Positions 22,725 to 31,892 of a DNA stretch of 64,000 bases are shown in pieces (within the stretch, counting starts at the first letter, position 1; the number at the start of each line of letters is the position of its first letter). Origin of the DNA: Nocardiopsis sp. TSRI0078 (GTDB lineage: Bacteria; Actinomycetota; Actinomycetes; Streptosporangiales; Streptosporangiaceae); the NCBI RefSeq assembly GCF_001905145.1, contig NZ_LWLB01000001.1, positions 62,001 through 126,000 on the forward strand, written 5' to 3'. Under the pieces are notes generated by a model. The model had not been told where the DNA came from. It saw nothing but the letters and a program-made list of their open reading frames with translations, and made no database searches. The position numbers and the translations under genes are program-made.

Positions 22725-24305
22725 TCACCCGGCATGCACGACGACGGCGTCCCCGACCGCCCGCTCTCCCTCGGCGGACACACCGACGAGCACGGGTTCA
22801 CCGTCGAGCACCATGCTGACCGAGCCCCCTCCGTCCAGGGCCACCGCCTCCACCGCGCCGAGGTCCCGGATGAGTCCGGCGAGTCCGGCCAGGCCGAAAC
22901 CGTCGCTCTCCCCCGGCGCCCTTCCCGAGGCGCCCAGCAGGAGCAGGCGGCCGCCACCGTCCACGCCGACGGCCATGCGCGGATTGGCCCTCAGCGCCCA
23001 TGCGTAGGCGAAGCCGGGGTCGTGGGGGTGGATCAGGCCGTTGGCCTCGGCGTCGATGCTCACCTCGCCACCGCTCAGCAGCCGCGGACCGGCGTTGACG
23101 ATACTCGTGCCCGCCCCGAGGGGCAGTTCCCTGCCGTCGGCGCCGACGACCCGGGCGTCGACGTCGAAGCGCGCGCCCGGGCGGATGTTCTCCTCCACCC
23201 ACAGGGCCGCCTCGCCCTTGCCCTGGAGTGCGTATCCCCCGGTCGGGACCACGGCGCCCGGAGGGCCGACCGAGACGACGGCGCCCGTCGCGTCCACCAC
23301 CGCCTCGGTGCCGTCCGTCTCGGGGGTGGCGCCTTCGAAGGCGTCCGTGAACAGCACGAGCTCGGAGTCCAGCAGGCAGGTCACGTCATGCAGGGGGAAG
23401 CGGGTCGGCCGGTCGGGGTCGACGCAGTTGCGCCGGATCCCGGGCACCCGGTTGATCCCGTCCGCCTCCTGGACGGCCTCTCCCACGGAGACCGTGACCC
23501 GGGTGGACAGCTCCTCGAAGGAGGGGGACAGCCCGTCGCCCTCCAGTACCACCGCGGTCCTGCCCTCAGTCGCCTCGCTCTCCAGCCTTCCGCCGTAGAC
23601 GCCGATCCCGGCGGGCGTCCCGGGCACGCCGTCCTCCTCGTCCATGACGAAGTAGCCCCCGTTGACGGCGAAGAGGGCCTCCTCCTCGCGCGCCATCTCC
23701 GCGACCGTGCTCGGGGAGTCGATCCCGCTCCCGTACGTGGCGCGCACGCTCCCGTCGAACTCGGCGGGGTCGATGACGGCCAGGGCGACCCTCGTCCGCC
23801 GGTGGTCCCCGTAGGGCTCGGCGCCCGGCCACTCCACCGACGTGTACCAGCCCTCGGCTCCGAGCGCCTCGGCGCGCGCGTCGGCTTCCTCCCTGCTGGG
23901 ATACCGCTCCTCCAGGACGACCTTCCATCCGAGCACCTGCCCGGACCGGACGAAGGCCTCGGGCCAGCGGATCCGGACCACCGCCGCGGAAACGCCCTGC
24001 TCCGCGAGCTTCGAGGCGAGCCCGTCCGCCTCGGCGCGCGACCGGATCCAGTCCTGTCCGGCGGTCACCGACACGGACCAGCCGGCCTGCTCCCCGCGGA
24101 CGACCTCGCCCTCGTAGAGGAGGAATCCCGGCGCGGCCTCCCGGACGGCCCAGTCCTCGGGCGGGCCGGGAACCCCGTCCACCGGGGCGCCGGGCGCCAC
24201 CTGGGCCTCCAGGAGGGCCGGGGACACGTCCGTGCCGGCACAGGCGGTGGCCGCGAGGACCAGTACGAAGAGCCCGGCGGCGGGCCTTCCGAGGGAACGG
24301 GACAC
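22725..24305 (-). CDS. Phosphodiester glycosidase (NAGPA/DUF2233) lipoprotein with SPOR-like repeats
   Basis: A 526-residue secreted protein. The GTG start has GGGGAGG upstream and gives a signal peptide with a probable lipobox ending in the Cys of AATACAG near residue 22. Residues 70-175 contain two SPOR-like repeats (GWSVSVTAGQDWIRSRAEAD, GWKVVLEERYPSREEADARA). The rest is the phosphodiester glycosidase domain: LFAVNGGYFVMDEE, GIGVYGGRLES and, near the end, EAVALDGGGSVSMVLDGEPV. The family cleaves a sugar-phosphate diester, as in NAGPA and wall polymer turnover. The SPOR-like part suggests binding to denuded glycan strands at the cell envelope, which fits wall-polymer editing. Confidence 0.83.
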   Translation of the reverse strand: MSRSLGRPAAGLFVLVLAATACAGTDVSPALLEAQVAPGAPVDGVPGPPEDWAVREAAPGFLLYEGEVVRGEQAGWSVSVTAGQDWIRSRAEADGLASKLAEQGVSAAVVRIRWPEAFVRSGQVLGWKVVLEERYPSREEADARAEALGAEGWYTSVEWPGAEPYGDHRRTRVALAVIDPAEFDGSVRATYGSGIDSPSTVAEMAREEEALFAVNGGYFVMDEEDGVPGTPAGIGVYGGRLESEATEGRTAVVLEGDGLSPSFEELSTRVTVSVGEAVQEADGINRVPGIRRNCVDPDRPTRFPLHDVTCLLDSELVLFTDAFEGATPETDGTEAVVDATGAVVSVGPPGAVVPTGGYALQGKGEAALWVEENIRPGARFDVDARVVGADGRELPLGAGTSIVNAGPRLLSGGEVSIDAEANGLIHPHDPGFAYAWALRANPRMAVGVDGGGRLLLLGASGRAPGESDGFGLAGLAGLIRDLGAVEAVALDGGGSVSMVLDGEPVLVGVSAEGERAVGDAVVVHAG

Positions 24306-24543
24306 AGGACCTCCCCATGAGGTGGGCGGTTGGCGGGAGGGAACCGTCGGCCGGCGGGCGGGACGCGTTCCGAACACGGACGCCGAACAGGATCACCCGC
24401 ACACGTGACGGGAGCAAGGACGACAGGGGTACGTGCGGGAGAATCCGACGACAACAGCCGGTCGGCACCGGACCGCCACGCTCGTGTCACCTGGAGGACA
24501 CACGCATCTCCAGCCCCACGGACAACATGTGCGGACCCATGAA

Positions 24544-25083
24544 ATGGACCTGGCGGGCCGCCAGGTGGACGGTTTCATCCTGCAGCTGGCCGACCCGTAC
24601 CTGACCGAGTGGATGGTCAAGGCGGTGCGCACGGCGGCGGCCGACGCCGGCCGCGACCCCGACGGGGTGACGGTGTGCGTGGCCGCGCCCGCCTACGTCA
24701 CCGACGGCTCCGCGGAGGGACTGGCCCACGCCCGCGAGCAGTGCCGGTGGTTCGGCGGCATGGTGGGCGACCACGTCGCCGACCTGGTGGCCCGCTACGG
24801 CTCCTCCTCCGAGGCGGTCCCGCAGGAGCTGACCGACTACATCAGCGCACGGCGGGGCTACGACTACAGCCACCACGGCCGCGCGGACAACCCCGACACC
24901 GCGTTCGTCCCCGACACCATCGTGGACCGGTTCTGCCTGGTCGGGCCGGTGGAGGAGCACCTGGGGAGGCTGGAGCGGCTCCGGGAGGCGGGCGTGGACC
25001 AGTTCGCGCTCTACGCGATGCACGACGACGTGGACGGGGTCATCGACGCCTACGGGCGCCACGTCGTCCCGGCCGTGTCCTGA
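24544..25083 (+). pseudogene. 5'-truncated F420-dependent LLM-class oxidoreductase
   Basis: The remaining 179 residues match only the C-terminal half of a luciferase-like F420-dependent oxidoreductase of about 330 residues. Clear family phrases are QVDGFILQLADPYLTEWMVK, QCRWFGGMVGDHVADLVARY, DYISARRGYDYSHHGRADN and FVPDTIVDRFCLVGP. The N-terminal half with the first barrel strands is absent: upstream sequence shows no match in any frame. Homology begins at MDLAGRQ, so the break lies just before it. The following NCS1 transporter is the usual partner of this subfamily, which supports decay of a pyrimidine- or hydantoin-use locus. An ATG is available, so a short product could still be made. Confidence 0.72.
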
Positions 25084-25103
25084 ACACCGGCCGCGCGCCG
25101 ACC

Positions 25104-25141
25104 GTGCGGCCGTCCGGCCTGGCCCGGCCGGACGGCCGCAC
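25104..25141 (+). terminator. Strong hairpin terminator
   Basis: A perfect 16-bp stem (25104-25119 with 25126-25141) and a 6-base loop, 20 bases past the end of the truncated oxidoreductase. It separates it from the transporter gene. Confidence 0.78.
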
Positions 25142-25238
25142 CGTGCCCCGGTCACACCCCCGTGTGACGTGCGAGGATATTCGGCGGCCCGGGACAGATG
25201 CGGATTTTTCCACGCCTTCCCCCGGGTTTCACCCCGAT

Positions 25239-25258
25239 GGGGCCCGGCGCCGGGCCCC
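25239..25258. repeat. Perfect 20-bp GC palindrome upstream of the NCS1 gene
   Basis: A gapless palindrome centred on GGCGCC, 36 bases before the GTG start. It shares a 16-base core with the middle of the palindrome at 21796. It could be an operator or a structured leader element. Confidence 0.5.
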
Positions 25259-25294
25259 GCCCTGCCTGTCAGCCCCACCGAAACCAGGTGACCT

Positions 25295-26869
25295 GTGACC
25301 CACGCCCCACCGTCCCCGGAACCCGACGTCCTCACCCACCCCGACGGGCGGGTCTCCCTGAGGGAGGGCGCCTCCCTGCCCGAGAGCGCCTTCGTCAACT
25401 CCGACCTCCAGCCGGTCCCGATCTCCCAGCGCACCTGGGGCACCGGAAGCTTCAGCGCCCTGTGGGTGAGCATGTCGGTCAGCATCCCGGCCTGGACCCT
25501 GGCCAGCGGTCTGATCGCCGCGGGGCTGGACTGGCGCCAGGCCATGCTGGCCGTCGTCCTGGGCAACCTCGTCGTGCTGCTGCCCATGGTGCTGACCGGC
25601 CACGCGGGCGCCAGGTACGGCATCCCCTTCCCAGTGTTCGCACGCGCCTCCTTCGGCCTGCGCGGCGCCAACCTGCCCGCGCTGCTGCGGGGCGCGGTCG
25701 CCTGCGGCTGGTACGGCATCCAGACCTGGGTCGGCGGCCAGGGCGTGTACGTCCTGCTCGGGCGCCTGTTCGGCGACGGGTGGACCGGTGCGGCCGCGGT
25801 CGGCGGCAACCCGTGGACCCTGTGGCTGTCCTTCGGCCTGTTCTGGACGGCCCAGCTCGGGATCATCCTGTGGGGCATGGAGGGCGTGCGCAGGGTCCAG
25901 GTGTGGGCCGCGCCGCTGATGGTCCTCGGAGGTGTCGCCCTGCTGGCGTGGATGGCCGTGGAGGCCGGAGGACTCGGCGCGATGCTGTCCCTGGACTCCG
26001 GTGAGCCCCTGGACTGGGGACCGCCCTTCTGGGCGCTCTTCTTCCCGTCGCTGATGGGCGTGATCGGCTACTGGGCGACCCTGACCCTGAACATCAGCGA
26101 CTTCACCCGGTTCTCCTCCTCACAGCGCGCCCAGGTCATGGGCCAGTCGCTCGGCCTGCCCACCACGATGACGCTGTTCTCCCTGCTGGCCGTCATGGTC
26201 ACGGCGGGCACCGCCGCCGTCTACGGCGAGCCGCTGTGGAACCCGATCGACGTCGTCGCGCGCATGGGCAGCGGGATCGGCCTGCTCTTCGCGGTCTTCG
26301 TGGTCCTGCTGGCCACGGTCTCCACCAACATCGCCGCCAACCTGGTCGGGCCGGCCTACGACCTGGCCAACCTCAGGCCGCGGCTGATCAGCTTCCGCAC
26401 CGGCGCGGTCACCACCTGCCTGATCAGCGTCCTGATCTTCCCGTGGAAGCTGCTGGAGAACGAGGACGTGTACATCTTCACGTGGCTGGGCACGGTCGGC
26501 GGCGTGCTGGGGACCGTGGCGGGCATCCTGCTCGCCGACTACTGGCTGCTGCGCCGTGCCCGGATGAACCTGCCCGCGCTGTACGAGCGCGGATCGGAGT
26601 ACTGGTACACGCACGGGTGGAACTGGCGCGCGCTGGTGGCCTTCGGCGTCGGCGCGCTGCTGGCCGTGGGGGGTTCGCACTCCCCCGAGGGTTCGGGGCC
26701 GTTCCCGGCCGAGGGCCTGGTCCCGTTGCTGGCGCCGCTGGCGGACTACGGCTGGGTCGTGGGGATGCTCACCGGGCTGCTGCTGCACTGGGGCCTGGGC
26801 GTGCTCCTCCCGGACCGGCGCGCCGCAAAGAGCGCGGCCGAGAGGGCCGGCAGGGCCGCCGCCGGCTGA
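25295..26869 (+). CDS. NCS1 family nucleobase/hydantoin:cation symporter
   Basis: A 524-residue transporter with about 12 membrane helices. The N-terminal DLQPVPISQRTWGTGSFSALW motif is typical of NCS1 proteins, as are ARYGIPFPVFARASFGLRGANLPALLRG in helices 2-3, WATLTLNISDFTRFSSSQRAQV and STNIAANLVGPAYDLANLRPRLI. These transporters import uracil, allantoin, hydantoins, cytosine or thiamine precursors with Na+ or H+. The truncated F420 oxidoreductase upstream points to pyrimidine or hydantoin, but specificity cannot be read from sequence. The GTG start has AGGTGA upstream. A hairpin terminator follows. Confidence 0.88.
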   Translation: MTHAPPSPEPDVLTHPDGRVSLREGASLPESAFVNSDLQPVPISQRTWGTGSFSALWVSMSVSIPAWTLASGLIAAGLDWRQAMLAVVLGNLVVLLPMVLTGHAGARYGIPFPVFARASFGLRGANLPALLRGAVACGWYGIQTWVGGQGVYVLLGRLFGDGWTGAAAVGGNPWTLWLSFGLFWTAQLGIILWGMEGVRRVQVWAAPLMVLGGVALLAWMAVEAGGLGAMLSLDSGEPLDWGPPFWALFFPSLMGVIGYWATLTLNISDFTRFSSSQRAQVMGQSLGLPTTMTLFSLLAVMVTAGTAAVYGEPLWNPIDVVARMGSGIGLLFAVFVVLLATVSTNIAANLVGPAYDLANLRPRLISFRTGAVTTCLISVLIFPWKLLENEDVYIFTWLGTVGGVLGTVAGILLADYWLLRRARMNLPALYERGSEYWYTHGWNWRALVAFGVGALLAVGGSHSPEGSGPFPAEGLVPLLAPLADYGWVVGMLTGLLLHWGLGVLLPDRRAAKSAAERAGRAAAG

Positions 26870-26893
26870 CCCGTGGTCCCCGCCCCACCACCG

Positions 26894-26929
26894 CGCGGGG
26901 CCGTGCCGTTCCTCCGGCACGGCCCCGCG
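26894..26929 (+). terminator. Hairpin terminator
   Basis: A perfect 15-bp stem (26894-26908 with 26915-26929) around a 6-base loop, 24 bases after the NCS1 stop codon. It lies between convergent transcription units. Confidence 0.8.
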
Positions 26930-26978
26930 TCATCGGCCACGGCGGATCGGGCGCGCTCCCGTCCGGGCCCTGTCGGGC

Positions 26979-27092
26979 TCAGTCCCCGTACGCGGCCCCC
27001 GGCTGCGGGAGGAGTCCGACGCCGAAGGCACCGTCATCGTCGTAGAAGTGCTCTTCGCCCTCTTCGTACTCTTCTTCCCAATCATGGTCCAT
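26979..27092 (-). CDS. Short acidic ORF, 37 residues
   Basis: An ATG preceded by AAAGGAGGG (about ten bases away), the strongest Shine-Dalgarno in this region, opens a 37-codon frame. The product begins MDHDWEEEYEEGEEHFYDDD, then GAFGVGLLPQPGAAYGD. It is very acidic first, then Gly/Pro-rich, with four aromatic residues. Codons such as GAA and GAT make it less GC-biased than its neighbours. It lies 114 bases downstream of galE in the same direction. It is not a known family; a RiPP-like leader/core layout is imaginable, but no modification enzyme is nearby. Confidence 0.55.
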   Translation of the reverse strand: MDHDWEEEYEEGEEHFYDDDGAFGVGLLPQPGAAYGD

Positions 27093-27206
27093 GGCCTGTT
27101 TGCCCTCCTTTTGCCGTTCACTGAAGGACGTCCGGCCCGGCGGGAGGGTTGCCCCCGGGAGGGGACGACGGCGTCCCCGGACCGGGAGCGCGTCCGGTGC
27201 GGTGGA

Positions 27207-28226
<1,020 letters not shown>

Positions 28227-28255
28227 CTCCTTCGGTGTGGAAACACGTGCACCCG

Positions 28256-31200
28256 CTACCCCCGGCTCCGCTCAGCGCTCGCCAGGAGCAGATCGACCGC
28301 CCTGGAGGCCGACTTCCCGTCCTCGTGCGGGCAGAAGAGCTCGCGGAACGCCCCGTACTGCTCCCTGGTCCGCTCCTGGTACCCCTCCAGGTCGACCAGC
28401 GTGTCGACGATCTCGTCGGTGTCCCGAAGGACCGGCCCGGGACCGTACTCCTCAAGGTCGAAGGAGAGGCCGCGGGTGTGGTCCCGATACTGCTCGTAGT
28501 CGTAGCCGTAGACGAGCACGGGCCGGCCCGTTCCCGCGTAGTCGAACATCAGGGAGGAGTAGTCGCTGATCAGGACGTCGGAGGCCAGGCACAGGTCGTT
28601 GACGTCCGGATGGTTGGAGACGTCCTTGACGAACTCGTCCTCCCGGGTCACGTGGTGCCGGTTGATCAGGTGGTGCAGGCGCAGCAGGACGACGTGGTCG
28701 TCGCCGAGCTTCTCCCGCATGCGCTCGACGTCCAGCCGCAGGTCGAACTGGTAGGTGCCGCTCGCCGTGTTGCCCTCGTCCCTCCAGGTGGGCGCGTACA
28801 GGACGACCCGCTTGTCCGGGGCGATGCCCAGGAGCTCACGGACCCGTCGTCCGCGCTCGTCGGCGTCGGGAGCGTGCAGGGCGTCGTTGCGCGGATAGCC
28901 GATCTCGGCGACCTCGCCGTCGTAGGCCATGGCCCGTCGCATGATCGGCGTGGTGAAGGCGCTCTGTGAGAGCAGGATGTCCCACTTCTGCGCGTCGTCG
29001 GCCAGTCTGCGCAGCCGTTCCTGCGCACGGTCGAAGGAGGCGTTGGAGACGTCCAGCCCCACCTTCTTCAGAGGACTTCCGTGCCAGGTCTGGAGGTAGA
29101 CCTGGCCCTCCCGCTTGACGTACCAGTGCTGGATACCGCAGTTGCTGACGATGACCCGGGCCCTGGCCAGCGCCTCCAGGTGCTCGGTGCTGCCGATCAG
29201 AACGGTGCGGGCGCCGTCGGGGATACGGAGGCTGCCGTCATCGGTCGCCCAGACCAGTTCCATCCCCGTGTTCCGGTTCCGCAGTTCCTCGTAGACGGCC
29301 CGCGGGTTGCACGAGAACTGCTTGCCGAAGTAGCTCTCGAACAGCACCATGTCGCGCAGGGGCTCCTCACGCAGGCGCGGGTAGAGCTCCTCGCGCAGGC
29401 GGAGGCGTCCGAAGCCGCTGCCGTCCTCGCCGGTGAAGTCCGCCTGGACCCTGAGCGACATCTCGTAGAGGCGGCGCGGCAGGATCGTGAAGCGCTGCCG
29501 GTGGTGGCGGTGGTCGTCGTGGTCCGTCCCGCCCAGGTGCCGGTTGAGCATGACGGGGGTCTCGGTACCGTCCTCGCGGTGAACGACCAGGTCCCACCTC
29601 CCGCGGGGCAGACCCCGCTCCTCTCCCCAGGCGTTCATCCGCCCCGGTTCGATCTCCAGGGTGAAGGTGTCGTCGACCCAGGTGACGGGGAAGGAGTGCA
29701 CCACGTGGGACAGGCGCTTGCGCAGCTTGAGACTGGCCGGCCTCTCCCCGGGGTCGCCGCTGTAGTCCCCGATCACGTGCAGGGTTCCGGTGTCCGTCCA
29801 CCTGTACCGCTGGATCACCATACGAGGCAGGCGGTCGACCAGGACCAAGGCACCGTGCTTGCTCCGGGTGACCACCAGTTCGCTGCGCCCCACGCGGGCG
29901 CGGTGCTCCTCGAAGTCGGCGGAGACGACGAGGTTGAACTGTTCCGAACGCTTGGCTTTGGGAGCCACGTACAGTTCCCAGTCCAGCTCCTCGGACCACA
30001 CGGAGTCGGAATCCTCCTCCGACCCGCTCCCGGCCTCGTCGGGGAAGGAGACCAGGGACTCCATGGGGACGGAGGCACCGAGGTACTTGCGTCCGTCCGC
30101 GTCCTCGTGGAGCGTCATCGGGTAGGAGCGGCGCAGCGAGCCCACACGGCGGACGACCTCCAGGGTCGGCTCGTCGATCGTGCCGCCGCGGGGAAGCTCG
30201 CACTCGATGTGCCAGTGGCCGTCCTCGATCCAGTCCCTGCGGTGCAGGGCGTACTTCTTCTCCACCCGGACCATGAAGCGGCCGCCCGCCTCGAAGGTCG
30301 GCAGGACCCGCGTGCTGTCTCCGACGAAATAGGCGCCGGCGGGCCTGAGGACCTCGTCCTTCTTGGCCTCGCCGAGCACTCCCTCACGGGTGACGCCCTG
30401 GCCCTGGACCTGGACCTGGACCTCCCAGGTACCGCGGACCAGCATCCCCGCGACCCGGAGCCGGCTCAGGTCGATCGTGGTCTCGAAGGCCGCCCACGCC
30501 ACGCTCTTGGACTGGCCGATGCGGTTGTTGGCGGTCGGGTCCGCGAACTGGCGGACCGGCAGGGTCTTGGTCAGCCCGAGGCGCGTGTGCCTGAGGCGGA
30601 GCGTGATCCGGTTCGCCTCCCGGGAGGGGGCGCCGATGTGGTTGATGGCGGCGTAACCGCTCAGGTGGAGCCGGTCCGCACGCCAGTACAGCTCGCTGAC
30701 CATGGTGCGGAGCGTGAGCTCCTGGTCCAGCCGGTAGACGTCGTCGGGGACCCCGACCTCGGGGTCCTGGAAATAGGGGTAGTTCCCGTACCAGTGGTCG
30801 CCGTGCCGCACCGCCTCACGCACCCCGCGGCCGTGGCCGATCACGGTCAGGAGCTCCTCCATCCGCCCGTTGCGCAGCAGCCAGTACTGGAGCCGGCTGG
30901 AGGCGGGGAGCTCGTCCAGGATGCCGGGGCCGATCTTGTCCACGTAGGCGGTGACCAGTTCGGCGAACTCGCGGCGGAACTCCTCGGTGACGAGGGGCAG
31001 GAGCCGCATGAAGATCCAGAAGTCGTCCACCAGCACACGGCTGTCGTAGGCGCGGCGGAGCTCGTGGTGGCCGGCGCTGCCGAGGGACTGGCTGGCGCTG
31101 GTGACCGACAGGACACGGGCCCGCATGTTGGCCGGGTCGGTCCGCTGCTGGGTGATGGAGGCGTTGCCGCCCTCACGGGCCCGGTAGTGGTAGACGGTGT

Positions 31201-31801
31201 GGCGCAGGATGTCCACGCTGCGCGCCTGAGCGTGCGCCGGCACGATGACCGGCACGTCCTCGTACCGCCCCGGGGGGAACTCGAAACGCTCCGCCCTCCA
31301 GAAGGAGGCCCGGAACACCTTGTTGCAGGCGATCCGGTCCCGAAGCAGGGCGTTCTCCTTGGACACGTGCGTCTTGAGCCGGGTGCTCCGGAAGAGGCCC
31401 TGGTGCATGTCCGAGGGGTAGGTCCCCCGGCTGTTGAAGCGCACGACGTTACCGCTGGCGAAGTCCGAGCCGGTCTTCTCCAGCGAGGAGACGAGCAGTT
31501 CGTAGGCGTTGACCGGCAGGACGTCGTCGCTGTCGAGGAAAGCCAGGTACTCGCCCCGGGCGTGGCGGGCACCGGTGTTCCGGGCCGGGCCCAGGCCCTG
31601 GTTCTCCTGGCGGACCACACGGAAGCGCTCGTCCCGGGCCGCCCACTTCTCGGCGATGGCCAGGCTCGAGTCCGGCGACCCGTCGTCCACCATCACGACC
31701 TCGAGGTCCCCCAACGTCTGCCGTGCGACCGAGGCGAGGCACGCGTCGAAGTACTCCTCCACGTTGTAGAACGGGACAACGACACTGAGCTTGGGACTCA
31801 T
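28256..31801 (-). CDS. Bifunctional GT2 glycosyltransferase / CDP-glycerol glycerophosphotransferase (TagF-like)
   Basis: An 1181-residue wall-polymer synthase. Residues 1-230 are a GT2 (GT-A) domain with LSVVVPFYNVEEYFDACL, VMVDDGSPDSS and the metal-binding LDSDD. A long middle region of beta-rich, unassigned sequence follows. The last 380 residues are a CDP-glycerol glycerophosphotransferase domain: QTWHGSPLKKVG, EIGYPRNDAL, VLYAPTWRDEGN, LISDYSSLMFDYAGTGRP. It should add a sugar or initiate a chain and polymerise glycerol phosphate onto a wall teichoic acid at the membrane face. Start chosen at MSPKLSV, with GGAG eight bases upstream. A paralogue of similar length is at 34579-38082. Confidence 0.87.
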   Translation of the reverse strand: MSPKLSVVVPFYNVEEYFDACLASVARQTLGDLEVVMVDDGSPDSSLAIAEKWAARDERFRVVRQENQGLGPARNTGARHARGEYLAFLDSDDVLPVNAYELLVSSLEKTGSDFASGNVVRFNSRGTYPSDMHQGLFRSTRLKTHVSKENALLRDRIACNKVFRASFWRAERFEFPPGRYEDVPVIVPAHAQARSVDILRHTVYHYRAREGGNASITQQRTDPANMRARVLSVTSASQSLGSAGHHELRRAYDSRVLVDDFWIFMRLLPLVTEEFRREFAELVTAYVDKIGPGILDELPASSRLQYWLLRNGRMEELLTVIGHGRGVREAVRHGDHWYGNYPYFQDPEVGVPDDVYRLDQELTLRTMVSELYWRADRLHLSGYAAINHIGAPSREANRITLRLRHTRLGLTKTLPVRQFADPTANNRIGQSKSVAWAAFETTIDLSRLRVAGMLVRGTWEVQVQVQGQGVTREGVLGEAKKDEVLRPAGAYFVGDSTRVLPTFEAGGRFMVRVEKKYALHRRDWIEDGHWHIECELPRGGTIDEPTLEVVRRVGSLRRSYPMTLHEDADGRKYLGASVPMESLVSFPDEAGSGSEEDSDSVWSEELDWELYVAPKAKRSEQFNLVVSADFEEHRARVGRSELVVTRSKHGALVLVDRLPRMVIQRYRWTDTGTLHVIGDYSGDPGERPASLKLRKRLSHVVHSFPVTWVDDTFTLEIEPGRMNAWGEERGLPRGRWDLVVHREDGTETPVMLNRHLGGTDHDDHRHHRQRFTILPRRLYEMSLRVQADFTGEDGSGFGRLRLREELYPRLREEPLRDMVLFESYFGKQFSCNPRAVYEELRNRNTGMELVWATDDGSLRIPDGARTVLIGSTEHLEALARARVIVSNCGIQHWYVKREGQVYLQTWHGSPLKKVGLDVSNASFDRAQERLRRLADDAQKWDILLSQSAFTTPIMRRAMAYDGEVAEIGYPRNDALHAPDADERGRRVRELLGIAPDKRVVLYAPTWRDEGNTASGTYQFDLRLDVERMREKLGDDHVVLLRLHHLINRHHVTREDEFVKDVSNHPDVNDLCLASDVLISDYSSLMFDYAGTGRPVLVYGYDYEQYRDHTRGLSFDLEEYGPGPVLRDTDEIVDTLVDLEGYQERTREQYGAFRELFCPHEDGKSASRAVDLLLASAERSRG

Positions 31802-31892
31802 CCATCCACTCCAGGGGCACGGCAGGAACGGCGAAGGGAAAATCGGTACGGCGGAACGGTCCCGTGGAAACGGGTGCCCCGGGCATGTGCGG

